Source of the DNA: Promicromonospora sukumoe 327MFSha3.1
GTDB taxonomy: Bacteria; Actinomycetota; Actinomycetes; Actinomycetales; Cellulomonadaceae
Length of the DNA: 64,000 nt
Direction: 5' to 3'
Assembly: GCF_000385135.1 (NCBI RefSeq)
Contig: NZ_ARQM01000011.1
Coordinates: 124,001-188,000 of the forward strand
Below are positions 50,230-58,708 of this stretch, piece by piece (the first letter of the stretch is position 1; every line of letters starts with the position of its first letter). The notes under the pieces were generated by a model. That model saw nothing but the letters and a program-made list of their open reading frames with translations, was not told the DNA's origin and searched no databases. The translations under genes and the position numbers were made by a program.

Positions 50230-52368
50230 ATGACGACCACCTCCGAGCCCGTGACCACCACGGCGACGGCCCCGCAGGCCGTGGCGCCCCAGCCCGAGGC
50301 GACCCGTCCGGCGTCGGGCACCCGAGTGGACGTGCCGGCCCTGCAGCAGATGCTGCTCGGGCGCTGGCCCGAGGAGCGGTCCGAGGCCCGCCGGATGGTG
50401 GCCGAGCACCCCGAGCTGTGGAAGCAGGAGGGGATCACCAAGGAGGAGCACCGGGAGATCACCCTCGCGCAGATGAAGCAGATGGTGCCATACGGCCAGG
50501 TGCTGCGGGCCTTCCCGGAGCGGCTCGGCGGTCGCGACCAGGCCGGCGCCAACCTGGTGGGCTTCGAGGAGCTCGTCGCCGCCGACCCGTCGCTGCAGAT
50601 CAAGTCGGGTGTGCAGTGGGGGCTGTTCGCGTCCGCGATCAACCACCTCGGCACGGAGGAGCAGAAGGACCGCCTGCTGCCGGGCGCCATGGACCTGAGC
50701 GTCCCGGGTGCGTTCGCGATGACCGAGACGGGCCACGGGTCCGACGTCGCCGCGATCGGCACGACGGCGACGTACGACCCGGAGACCGAGGAGTTCGTCA
50801 TCAACACCCCGTTCCGCGGGGCGTGGAAGCAGTACCTCGGCAACGCGGCGAAGCACGGTGTGGCGGCGACGGTGTTCGCGCAGCTGATCACCAACGGCGT
50901 GGACCACGGCGTGCACTGCTTCTACGTGCCGATCCGGGACCCGCAGACCATGGAGTTCCTGCCCGGCGTCGGCGGCGAGGACGACGGCCAGAAGGGTGGC
51001 CTGAACGGCATCGACAACGGCAAGCTGCACTTCACGGACGTGCGGGTGCCCCGCCAGGACCTGCTGGCCCGGTACGGCCAGGTGGCGGCGGACGGTACCT
51101 ATACCTCGTCGATCGACAGCCCCGGACGCCGCTTCTTCACCATGCTCGGCGCCCTCGTGCAGGGCCGGGTCTCGCTCGACGGCGCGGCGATCACCGCGGC
51201 GAAGATCGGCCTCGCGATCGCCACGAAGTACGCCGAGCAGCGCCGCCAGTTCTCGCCCGCGACCGGCGCCGACGAGCTGACGCTCCTCGACTACGCGACG
51301 CACCGCCGCCGGCTCTTCCCCCGGATCGCCGAGGCGTACGCGATGCACTTCGCCCACGACGAGCTGCTGGACCTGTTCGACGACGTCTTCTCGGGCCGTG
51401 AGGACACCCCCGCCAAGCGCGAGGACCTGGAGACGACGGCGGCGGCGCTCAAGGCGACCTCCACCTGGTACTCCCTCGACACGCTGCAGGAGTGCCGCGA
51501 GGCCTGCGGCGGCGCCGGGTTCCTCTCCGAGAACCGGTTCACCGGGCTGCGCGCGGACCTCGACATCTACGCCACCTTCGAGGGCGACAACCACGTGCTG
51601 CTGCAGCTCGCGGCGAAGCGCCTCGTGGGCGACTACGGCAAGAAGATGGCGCGGGCCGCGAAGTCCCCGGCGGGCATGGCGGGCATCGTGGCCGGGCAGG
51701 CCAAGGACGCCGTCCTGCACAAGACCCCGCTGCGCCGGTTCGGCCAGTCGGTGGCCGACGGCGGCGCCGCCCGGTCCGCGGGTCGCCTGCTCGACGCGGA
51801 CGTGCAGCGCGGGCTGATCGCCGGCCGCTACGAGGGCATGGTCGCGGCCACCGCGATGGGCATGCGCCCCGCGCTCAAGGCCGACTCGATCAAGGCGCAG
51901 GAGATCTTCGACGACAACCAGGTCAACCTCATCGGGTCCGCGGCCGCGTGGGCCGAGCTGGTCCGCTGGGACGCGTTCACCAAGGCCATCGGCAAGGTGA
52001 CCGACCCGGGTACCCGTACGGTGCTGACGCTGCTGCGCGACATCTACGGCCTCACGACCATCGAGCGCCACCTCGACTGGCACCTGACCAACGGCCGCAT
52101 CTCGACGGGCCGGGCCAAGGCCGTCACGGCGACGATCGACCGCATGCTGAAGGCCCTGCGCCCGCACGTGCTCGACGTCATCGACGCCTGGGGCTTCTCG
52201 CAGGAGCACCTGCGCGCCCCGATCGCCGACGGCTCCGAGAAGGAGCGGCAGGACGAGGCCCGCGCGTACTACCGCGAGCTGCGGGCGAGCGGCACGGCGC
52301 CGGTCAGCGAGAAGGAGCTGCGCAAGCAGGAGGCCAAGAAGGCCAAGGCGGCCGCGCAGGCCCGGTAG
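50230..52368 (+). CDS. Acyl-CoA dehydrogenase/oxidase (FadE5-like)
   Basis: A 712-aa flavoenzyme. It has an N-terminal extension (1-60, Thr/Ala/Pro-rich), the FAD/substrate motif FAMTETGHGSDVAAI, GRVSLDGAAITAAK, and the catalytic-loop region FEGDNHVLLQLAAKRL, then a long helical C-terminal domain as in acyl-CoA oxidases. The T-E-T-G-H-G-S-D form is typical of oxidase-like members, so electrons may go to oxygen or ETF. It is 60 bases after tetR, probably one operon. It makes 2-enoyl-CoA for the MaoC/FabG/thiolase set. Confidence 0.9.
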   Translation: MTTTSEPVTTTATAPQAVAPQPEATRPASGTRVDVPALQQMLLGRWPEERSEARRMVAEHPELWKQEGITKEEHREITLAQMKQMVPYGQVLRAFPERLGGRDQAGANLVGFEELVAADPSLQIKSGVQWGLFASAINHLGTEEQKDRLLPGAMDLSVPGAFAMTETGHGSDVAAIGTTATYDPETEEFVINTPFRGAWKQYLGNAAKHGVAATVFAQLITNGVDHGVHCFYVPIRDPQTMEFLPGVGGEDDGQKGGLNGIDNGKLHFTDVRVPRQDLLARYGQVAADGTYTSSIDSPGRRFFTMLGALVQGRVSLDGAAITAAKIGLAIATKYAEQRRQFSPATGADELTLLDYATHRRRLFPRIAEAYAMHFAHDELLDLFDDVFSGREDTPAKREDLETTAAALKATSTWYSLDTLQECREACGGAGFLSENRFTGLRADLDIYATFEGDNHVLLQLAAKRLVGDYGKKMARAAKSPAGMAGIVAGQAKDAVLHKTPLRRFGQSVADGGAARSAGRLLDADVQRGLIAGRYEGMVAATAMGMRPALKADSIKAQEIFDDNQVNLIGSAAAWAELVRWDAFTKAIGKVTDPGTRTVLTLLRDIYGLTTIERHLDWHLTNGRISTGRAKAVTATIDRMLKALRPHVLDVIDAWGFSQEHLRAPIADGSEKERQDEARAYYRELRASGTAPVSEKELRKQEAKKAKAAAQAR

Positions 52369-52382
52369 GCGGAGCGACGAGC

Positions 52383-52440
52383 AACCGCAGGCGCGGCGCA
52401 CACCCTCGGAGGGTGCGCGCCGCGGCTGCGGTTCTCCTTT
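52383..52440 (+). terminator. Hairpin terminator after the acyl-CoA gene
   Basis: AACCGCAGGCGCGGCGCACA with CCCTC pairs with GAGGGTGCGCGCCGCGGCTG and CGGTT (two mismatches, 25 bp each) and runs into CTCCTTTG. It lies between convergent genes. Confidence 0.7.
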
Positions 52441-52476
52441 GTCACGGCGCCGCCGCGGTGGGCGACGGCGACCTGG

Positions 52477-52776
52477 TCAGGCGGCGTCCGGGACCGCGGC
52501 CACGACGGGTACCGGGAGCTGCTGCACCGGGACCGGCTCGGACTCGGTGTCGGGCTCCTCGTTGTCGGCGGGGCGCGCGAGCGGCCCGCTGAGGATGATC
52601 GGGGCACCCATGGCGGGCGCCGGTTCGGGGATGGCCCGGACCACGACGAAAATGCCCGCCAACCCGAGGAGGGCGGCGAGCACGGCGAGCGGTACGAGCT
52701 GATATGCGAGTGTGATTCCGAGGAGCGCACCGCCGCCGACCGCGACGGATGATCCCAGGATGATGACGCGGGTCAT
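52477..52776 (-). CDS. Small membrane protein, unknown
   Basis: A 99-aa protein with two hydrophobic helices (VIILGSSVAVGGGALLGITLA and LAVLAALLGLAGIFVVVRA) and a Pro/Glu-rich tail (NEEPDTESEPVPVQQLPVPV). ATG 52776 follows GGGAGGCTCCAG. No family recognised. Confidence 0.7.
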   Translation of the reverse strand: MTRVIILGSSVAVGGGALLGITLAYQLVPLAVLAALLGLAGIFVVVRAIPEPAPAMGAPIILSGPLARPADNEEPDTESEPVPVQQLPVPVVAAVPDAA

Positions 52777-53041
52777 CTGGAGCCTCCCTGCCAAGGTGTC
52801 TCCGAGGAGAAGTTGCCCTGCCCCAGGGGGGAACTCTGTGGCGCCGCACCACCGGAAGATGTTCGTCGTGCAGCTGAGGGCGCGCGAGGAACAGGTGCCG
52901 GAGCCCGGCTGAGCTGGGGCTCATAGATTGTTTGGCGAGCCTGCCTCGCCGTCTTTCCAGGAAACCCCACCCCGACCTTCCCCGCACCTCGAATGGCTCC
53001 GGTACTGGTCACGACTGGGTCACGGCCGCGTTGGCCGCAGC
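52777..53041. other. Intergenic region without a clear gene
   Basis: 265 bases between two leftward genes. It holds the ribosome site of the small membrane protein and a moderately AT-rich part (52925-52960, TCATAGATTGTTTGGCG) that could be a promoter. No convincing frame or dyad is seen. Confidence 0.4.
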
Positions 53042-53899
53042 TCAGACCGGGTTGCAGTGCGCGGTGGCCGTGAGGATCAGCCCGACGTCGGGCCGCCACG
53101 GCTCCAGGTTCCACGTCTCCTTGTCCGCCGCGCCCAGGGCGTGGCACACGAGCTGGTGCTCCATGGTGTCGCTGTCGGCCTCCGGCTCGGCGGCCACGAG
53201 CTGCGTGCGGATCAGGTCGAGGCCCGCCTCCCCGGCGTGCCGGGCCCAGTCCGCCGGGTCGAGGGCGAGGGACCGGCCGCCCTCGTTCTCGCCCCAGCTC
53301 ATGCCCTCGATCGCCTGCGTGCCCACCACGAACGTGAGGGTGAGCGGCGTGGTGCGCTCCGGTGCGTCCGTGCCCGCGCCGGCCGACCGGTCGTCGAGCT
53401 CCACCTGGGCCTTCGTCGCGTCGATCTCGGTGACGTCGATGCGGGGCGCGTCCGCCGCTGCGTCCGCCACGGGCTCGGGCGGGCTCAGCGCCGCGACCGG
53501 GGTGCCGTTGCCGTCGAGCACCGTGACGCTGCCGTCGGAGTCGACGTCGAGCGCCCCGGGCGAGGTGAGGGCGAGGCGAGCGGTGCGCCCGGGGGTGAGG
53601 TCGAGCGTGACCGTGCGCGTGCCCGGTCCGAGCTCGTCCTCCCGCACCTCTGCGGCCTTCCGCGAGCTGACCTCCAGCACGACGTCGCCGGCGGTGACGG
53701 TGACGGTGCTGGTCCGCGCCCTGGGCTTCGCGGTGCTCTGCTCGGGTGTCGGTGTCTCCTGCGATGCTGTGGGCGCCGGGTCGGCGGTCCCGTCCGAGCC
53801 CTGCGCGCGCTCGACCAGGCTGCAGCCACCCAGCGCGAGGAGGGTGGCAAGGGCGGCGCACGCGGCCAGGGGCGGCGTGACGGCTCGTCGGATCAGCAC
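53042..53899 (-). CDS. DUF2599 lipoprotein
   Basis: A 285-aa exported lipoprotein with lipobox LLALGGC (Cys near residue 26), a Thr/Pro/Glu-rich linker (about 30-60) and a C-terminal DUF2599 region ending in LVCHALGAADKETWNLEPWRPDVG then TAHCNPV, whose two Cys may form a disulfide. Function unknown. CACAAT lies 6 bases before the GTG, so the transcript is likely leaderless. Confidence 0.85.
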   Translation of the reverse strand: MLIRRAVTPPLAACAALATLLALGGCSLVERAQGSDGTADPAPTASQETPTPEQSTAKPRARTSTVTVTAGDVVLEVSSRKAAEVREDELGPGTRTVTLDLTPGRTARLALTSPGALDVDSDGSVTVLDGNGTPVAALSPPEPVADAAADAPRIDVTEIDATKAQVELDDRSAGAGTDAPERTTPLTLTFVVGTQAIEGMSWGENEGGRSLALDPADWARHAGEAGLDLIRTQLVAAEPEADSDTMEHQLVCHALGAADKETWNLEPWRPDVGLILTATAHCNPV

Positions 53900-53986
53900 G
53901 TGCCCATTGTGCGGGCCGCCGGGTGCCGGGCGGGCGGTCAGGGATCGGCGTGCCGGGTGGCGCGCGCCGACCTCACCCCCTACAGT

Positions 53987-54002
53987 TAGAACATGCGTTC
54001 GA
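53987..54002. promoter_or_regulatory. LexA (SOS) box
   Basis: TAGAACATGCGTTCGA differs from the actinobacterial LexA consensus TCGAAC-N4-GTTCGA at one base. It covers the ATG (53993) of the DUF222 gene and lies just after its TACAGT -10 (53981-53986). Mycobacterial 13E12/DUF222 genes are known LexA targets. Confidence 0.75.
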
Positions 54003-54682
54003 ACAAGGTGCTGGTGGCTCGCGGTCCGGTCGACGTACCGGGCCAGTCTCCGCGTGGTGCAGCCGTGCCGCGCGAGTCGGGGTTCGCGAGCGGTTTCGCG
54101 GACCTTTCGGAGGCGGTCGACGCCGTCGCGGCGATCGACTCCCTGCTCTCCTCGCTCGCGGCGTCCCGCGCCGTGCTGATGGAATCCGTCCGGGAGTGGG
54201 TGGCCGACCAGCCCGAACTGTTCGACGCCCCCGAGGTCGAGGCGGACGATCTCGCCGGCCTGGCGCCCGAGCTCGTCGAGCGGCTCGCCAAGGCGCTGCG
54301 GGTGCCCGAGGGCTCGGCGGTCGCGCTCATCGAGGAGTCGCGGGCGCTGGTGCACGAGCACCCGCGCACGCTCGCGGCGCTGCGCGGCGGGCACATCACG
54401 CACGCCCACGCGCAGACCATCCTCGGGTACACCGACGGCCTGCGGCGGGGCAGCCGGGTGGCGCTGGAGACCCGCCTGCTCAAGCACGCGCGCACCACGA
54501 CCCCCGGCGAGCTGAGCCTCGTCGCGCGGGCCGAGCGTGAGCGGCGGCTGCGTCCGGGCCGGCGGGCCGACCCACCGGTGCACCGGGCGGAACCACCGGC
54601 GCGCAGGCCGGAGCCGCAGGTCGCGGACCGGTCCCGGCGTCAGCGGGTCAGCGCCTACCCCACAGGTCGTCCCATGCCGTGA
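53993..54682 (+). pseudogene. Truncated DUF222 (13E12-like) gene
   Basis: A 229-codon frame. Residues about 36-190 fit the N-terminal DUF222 domain (AIDSLLSSLAASRAVLMESVREW, GHITHAHAQTILGYTDGL, LLKHARTTTPGEL). Full-length members run to 400-600 aa and end in an HNH nuclease (C-x2-C, H-N-H); here the chain turns into an Arg/Pro-rich stretch after RAERERRLRPGRR and stops. The nuclease part is absent and the next gene overlaps on the other strand. The promoter is leaderless and under a LexA box. It may still be expressed as a short protein. Confidence 0.7.
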
Positions 54683-56015
54683 AGGCTTCCTCTGTGTGCG
54701 GGGCCTGCTGGTGGCCTCCGCCGCCGGCGGGGGCCTGGGGCTGGCCGCCCCAGGCCGGCGCGTCCCACACGGGAGCAGGCTGGCCGAACGGGTCGGGCGC
54801 GGGGTCCTGAGCGGCTCCGTGCTGGGCCCAGGGCTGCTGGTCGTACTGCGCGGGCTGCTCGGGGGCCTGGGTTGTCGCGCCGTACGGCTCGGGAGCGGCC
54901 GGGTAGGCCTGGTCGTACGGGGCGGCGTCGTAGCCCCCGGGCGGGGTGGCCGGCTGCGCTGCCTGGTGCGGCTCGAGCCAGGGCTGCGCGGCCTCGGTCT
55001 GTCCTGACCAGGGGGACTGCGCGGGGACGGTCTCCTGCGACCAGGGCAGCTCCGGCGCGCCAGGCGTCTCGTAGGCGGGGGCAGGGCCTGCCGGACCGCT
55101 CCCGCCATACCGGCTGCCCCCGAGCTGGCTGCTGCCGAGCTGGTCGCTGCCGAGCTGGTCGCCACCGGCCGGGGTGTCCTCGGCCGGCGCGCCGCCGTGC
55201 CGGCCGCCGGCGCGCGGCCTGCTGCCGGCGCCCGGCCGGCCGCCGCCTCCCGGCGCGCCTCCGGGTTCCAGCGCGCCGCCGCCGTAACCCGGGCTGACGT
55301 AGCCGGGGGTGTCCAGGGATCCGCTGCCGAACGACGACGTCCCGTAGTCCTGTGCGCCGTACAGCGGCTGCCCGAGCGGGTCCTCCCTGCGGGGCGACGG
55401 CGGCAGCGACGGGTAGCGGTCGTCGGTCCGGCGCGGCGCCGAGACCGCCGCGAAGGTCGTCGTGGCCAGGTACTGCTCGAACGGGACGTCGAAGGTCTCG
55501 TCGTGCGCCCAGGCCGAGTCCAGGGGTTCGTTGACGGGAGCGGCCGCGGCGCGGCGGCCGCCGTCGGGCAGCGGGGGCAGCCGGATCTCGCCGGAGCCGT
55601 GCAGCACGCTGTCGTGCATCTGGCCCACCCAGTTCAGGGCGAGCTCGAAGCGCATGGTGCTCAGGCCGTCCACGCCCAGCTCGCCGCCCACCGCGGGGTG
55701 CGGGTTGAACGTGTAGACGTCCTCCTCGCCCAGCACCATGCCGCGGCCGCGGGCCTCGCGGACCAGGTCGTCCATGAGGTACGTGGCACGTCCCTCGGGC
55801 GACTCCAGCTCCGCGTACATGGTCACCGCCGAGTTCCAGCGGAGCTCCAGCGTGCCCTCGACCGTGTCCAGGAACCACCAGCCGTCCAGCGACTCCAGGA
55901 AGATGTCGCCGAAACAGGTGGCGAACCGCGGGGTCTGCTCACGGAGCCCCATCCAGCGCCACGAGGCCAGCCCGAACTCGAAGGCAACCTTCGGGAAAGT
56001 CCGGAGCAGCTTCAT
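54648..56015 (-). CDS. DUF1851/Tdi1-like protein with disordered tail
   Basis: A 455-aa protein. Residues about 20-140 match the DUF1851/T6SS-immunity Tdi1 pattern: FATCFGDIFLESLDGWWFLDTVEGTL, EDVYTFNPHPAVGGELGVD, and NWVGQMHDSVL (family G-Q-x-H). The remaining 300 residues are disordered (Gly, Pro, Gln, Ala), with a short repeat LGSDQLGSSQLGGS and many PWSQ/PW-type motifs. The immunity label is from the family in Proteobacteria; no T6SS is here. It overlaps the truncated DUF222 gene by 35 bases. Confidence 0.7.
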   Translation of the reverse strand: MKLLRTFPKVAFEFGLASWRWMGLREQTPRFATCFGDIFLESLDGWWFLDTVEGTLELRWNSAVTMYAELESPEGRATYLMDDLVREARGRGMVLGEEDVYTFNPHPAVGGELGVDGLSTMRFELALNWVGQMHDSVLHGSGEIRLPPLPDGGRRAAAAPVNEPLDSAWAHDETFDVPFEQYLATTTFAAVSAPRRTDDRYPSLPPSPRREDPLGQPLYGAQDYGTSSFGSGSLDTPGYVSPGYGGGALEPGGAPGGGGRPGAGSRPRAGGRHGGAPAEDTPAGGDQLGSDQLGSSQLGGSRYGGSGPAGPAPAYETPGAPELPWSQETVPAQSPWSGQTEAAQPWLEPHQAAQPATPPGGYDAAPYDQAYPAAPEPYGATTQAPEQPAQYDQQPWAQHGAAQDPAPDPFGQPAPVWDAPAWGGQPQAPAGGGGHQQAPHTEEAFTAWDDLWGRR

Positions 56016-56127
56016 GTCCGAATGAAACCACTTTCGGGTAAACGTCGGGAACCCCTACGTGACATCTTTGTTTCACCCTTGACGGCCGGGTTGGTTTCAC
56101 CCGCGCCGGCCACCCCTGCCGGACGGC
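56016..56127. other. Short AT-richer gap
   Basis: 112 bases between two leftward genes, with TTTCGGGTAAACG and TTTGTTTCACCC stretches that could hold the promoter of the Tdi1-like gene on the minus strand. No gene is seen. Confidence 0.35.
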
Positions 56128-56778
56128 TCAGGCGAGCCCGGACTGGTAGGCGAACACCACCAGCTGGGCCCGGTCGCGGGCCGACAGCTTGATCATCGCG
56201 CGCGACACGTGCGTCCGGGCCGTGGCCGGGCTGAGCACCAGCTCCTCGGCGATCTCCTGGTTGCTCATGCCCTGCGCCACGAGGCCGACCACCTCGCGCT
56301 CGCGGTCCGTCAGGTCACCGATGCGCGGGTGCGGCTCCAGCGCGCGCGGGGACGCCGCCGTGAACTCCCGGATCAGGGTCCGGGTGGCCGACGGCGCGAG
56401 CAGCGCACCGCCGTCGTGCACCGTGCGGATCGCCGCCACGAGGTCCGCGGGCGGCGTGTTCTTGAGCAGGAACCCGCTGGCCCCGGCCCGCAGGCCGTCC
56501 ACCACGTACTGGTCGTGCTCGAACGTCGTCAGCACGATCACCCGGGTCGCGGTGAGGTCCGGGTCCTCGGCGATGCGCCGCGTGGCCTCGATGCCGTCGA
56601 TGCCCGGCATCCGGATGTCCATGAGCACCACGTCGGGCCGTACGCGCCGGGCCTCGGCCACGGCCGCGATCCCGTCGGCCGCCTCGCCCGCTACCGTCGT
56701 GTCCGCCTCGCCCGAGATCAGGGCCCGCAGCCCCATCCGGACCAGGTCCTGGTCGTCCACCAGCAGCACCGAGATCAT
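56128..56778 (-). CDS. NarL/LuxR-type response regulator
   Basis: A 216-aa regulator with receiver residues DDQD (8-11), phospho-Asp in VVLMDIRMPGIDG, Thr in VLTTFEHD and Lys in FLLKNTPP. The C-terminal LuxR HTH is LTDREREVVGLVAQGMSNQEIAEELVLSPATARTHVSRAM. ATG overlaps the kinase stop (ATGA). Partner of the kinase upstream. Confidence 0.95.
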   Translation of the reverse strand: MISVLLVDDQDLVRMGLRALISGEADTTVAGEAADGIAAVAEARRVRPDVVLMDIRMPGIDGIEATRRIAEDPDLTATRVIVLTTFEHDQYVVDGLRAGASGFLLKNTPPADLVAAIRTVHDGGALLAPSATRTLIREFTAASPRALEPHPRIGDLTDREREVVGLVAQGMSNQEIAEELVLSPATARTHVSRAMIKLSARDRAQLVVFAYQSGLA

Positions 56779-57896
56779 GCGACACCTCCTGCGGGCAGCG
56801 CCGCCCGCACCTCGAACGACTCGTCGACGGGCCCGGCGTCCAGCCGCCCGCCCAGGGACTCGACCCGGTGCCGCATCCCGGTGATGCCGAACCCGGCCAC
56901 GAACCCGCCGTCGGGCGAGCGCGGGTTGCGCACCGCAAGCCGTACGGCGTCCGGCTCGTACGCCACCTCGACGCGCGCCGCGGCGCCCGCCCCGTGCTTG
57001 ACCACGTTGGTCAGCGACTCCTGGAGCACCCGGTACGCGGCCAGGTCGACGGCGTCGGGCAGGGGCCGCGGCGTGCCCGTGACCCGGAGGTCCACCGCGA
57101 CCCCGGCGGACCGGACCCGCTCGGCGAGCACCTCCAGGTTCGCGAGTCCCGCCGTCGGCGCGCGGTCGGGCCCACCGCCGGAGTTCCCGCCGGGGCCGCC
57201 GCCGGGGCGGATGTCCGCGAGCGTGGTGCGCAGCTCGGTCAGGGCCTCGTTCGCGGCTCTCGAGATCGCCTCCAGGGCGGCCTGGGCGTCGTCCGGCCGG
57301 CCCAGGTGGAGCGCGATGTCGGCCTGCATCTGGATCGCCGCCAGGCCGTGCCCCACCACGTCGTGCACCTCGTGCGCGAGCCGTAGCCGCTCGTCGTCGC
57401 GGGCCTGCTGCTCGGCGGCGGCGCGGCTCGCCGACCGCGCCTCGTCCCACGTGCGCCGGGCCACGCCGATGCTGAACGGCACCGCCACGAAGGCGCTCGT
57501 GGGCACCAGCCCGGCCGGCACGCCGAGCCCGGCCGGGTGCGTGAACACGGGCAGCACCAGGAGCACGAGCGTGCCCGCCGCGTAGACCAGGGCGGGCCGG
57601 AGCGGGCGCCGTCGGGCCAGGGAGTAGACCGCCACCGCGAGGCACAGCATCACCGGCCCGTACGGGTAGGCGAGCAGCAGGTAGCCGACGGTCGCGACCG
57701 TGACCACGCCCAGCACGGGCACCGGCCAGCGGGTGCGGAACAGCGTGCCGGCCGCGGCGACGAGCGCCAGCGCGTACCCGAGCGCGTCGACCGGCCGGTC
57801 CAGCGGGGACGAGCCGTCCAGGAACGGCATGCTCACGAGCACGAGCGCCACCAGCACGGCGCTGACGCCCACGTCCTCCGGGCGCAGCCTGCCCAT
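56775..57896 (-). CDS. NarL-type sensor histidine kinase
   Basis: A 373-aa membrane kinase of the HisKA_3 (DesK/LiaS-like) group. The N-terminal half has five to six hydrophobic segments and no large external domain. The phospho-His is in RLAHEVHDVVGHGLAAIQ, the N-box in YRVLQESLTNVVKHG and the G-box in GFGITGMRHRVESLGG. ATG 57896 follows GGAGGTGAGCGG and is preferred to the longer frame. Targets unknown; no transporter gene adjoins it. Confidence 0.93.
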   Translation of the reverse strand: MGRLRPEDVGVSAVLVALVLVSMPFLDGSSPLDRPVDALGYALALVAAAGTLFRTRWPVPVLGVVTVATVGYLLLAYPYGPVMLCLAVAVYSLARRRPLRPALVYAAGTLVLLVLPVFTHPAGLGVPAGLVPTSAFVAVPFSIGVARRTWDEARSASRAAAEQQARDDERLRLAHEVHDVVGHGLAAIQMQADIALHLGRPDDAQAALEAISRAANEALTELRTTLADIRPGGGPGGNSGGGPDRAPTAGLANLEVLAERVRSAGVAVDLRVTGTPRPLPDAVDLAAYRVLQESLTNVVKHGAGAAARVEVAYEPDAVRLAVRNPRSPDGGFVAGFGITGMRHRVESLGGRLDAGPVDESFEVRAALPAGGVA

Positions 57897-58126
57897 CCGC
57901 TCACCTCCGCTCCGTCGGTCCGACGAACCCACTGTGTCCGACGGCGTCCGCCCCGTCACCCCCTGCGCGGCGTAGCCCGGACTACGTCCGGGGACGTAGC
58001 CGGCCCCGCGAGGCGCCGCCCGGCGGCGCAGGACGGGTGTCGCCCCGCGGCCGATCCCCGCCCAGGCCCGGCCCGGGACGCTGGGAACGAGGGCGCCGGC
58101 CGGGCGCCCCGGGAAGGACGGGAACC
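57897..58126. promoter_or_regulatory. Divergent region, kinase / DUF2269-like gene
   Basis: 230 bases. GGCGTAGCCCGGACTACGTCC with CGGGGACGTAGCCGG (57970-58003) has repeated CGTAG/CTACG half-sites, a possible operator. GGGAAGGACGGGAACC is the ribosome site of the rightward gene. Confidence 0.4.
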
Positions 58127-58708
58127 GTGGGACGAGACCGGACGAAGACCGCCGTGAACCTGCCGCCGCGCGCCCGCAAGGCCGTGCTGACCCTGCACAT
58201 CGTGTCCGGCGGCGCGTGGATCGGCATCGACGTGCTCGTCGCCGTGCTCGCCGGGATCGGGCTGGGCGGCGGCTCCGACGCGGTGCGCGGGCTCGCCCTG
58301 CGCGCCCTCGCGCAGTTCGTGGTGACTCCCATGCTCGTCGCGGCCCTGGTCTGCCTCGCCACCGGCCTGCTGCTCGGCCTCGCGACGAAGTGGGGCCTCC
58401 TGCGGTACTGGTGGGTGGCGGTCAAGCTCGTCATGAACCTCGTGCTGTGCACGCTCATCCTGGTGGCGCTCCGGCCCGGCATGGCCGACGTCGGCGCGGC
58501 CGGCGGCGCGATCGAGGCCGGCCAGGTGCCGGCCACCGACATCTCGTTCCTGGTGTACCCGCCGACGGTGTCGCTCACGGCGCTCGCGGTGGCCACCGTG
58601 CTGTCGGTCTACAAGCCGTGGGGGCGGGTGCGGCGGGCTGCCGGGCGCGCTCCTCGCGGGGCGGCGCGTCCCGGGGTGTCAGAGGCTCGGCCTACCGTTT
58701 CCGCATGA
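58127..58708 (+). CDS. DUF2269-like membrane protein
   Basis: A 193-aa protein with four TM segments (KAVLTLHIVSGGAWIGIDVL, LVAALVCLATGLLLGLA, WWVAVKLVMNLVLCTLILVAL, LTALAVATVLSVYKPWG). The H-I-V-S-G-G-A-W-I-G start and K-W-G-L-L-R-Y-W-W-V-x-V-K motif are those of DUF2269-type proteins. Function unknown. GTG start. The stop overlaps the GNAT ATG (ATGA). Confidence 0.78.
   Translation: MGRDRTKTAVNLPPRARKAVLTLHIVSGGAWIGIDVLVAVLAGIGLGGGSDAVRGLALRALAQFVVTPMLVAALVCLATGLLLGLATKWGLLRYWWVAVKLVMNLVLCTLILVALRPGMADVGAAGGAIEAGQVPATDISFLVYPPTVSLTALAVATVLSVYKPWGRVRRAAGRAPRGAARPGVSEARPTVSA

Noticed and set aside
54648..56015. Type VI secretion locus, suggested by the Tdi1-like domain
   Set aside because: No T6SS structural genes, and such systems are not expected in a monoderm actinobacterium.
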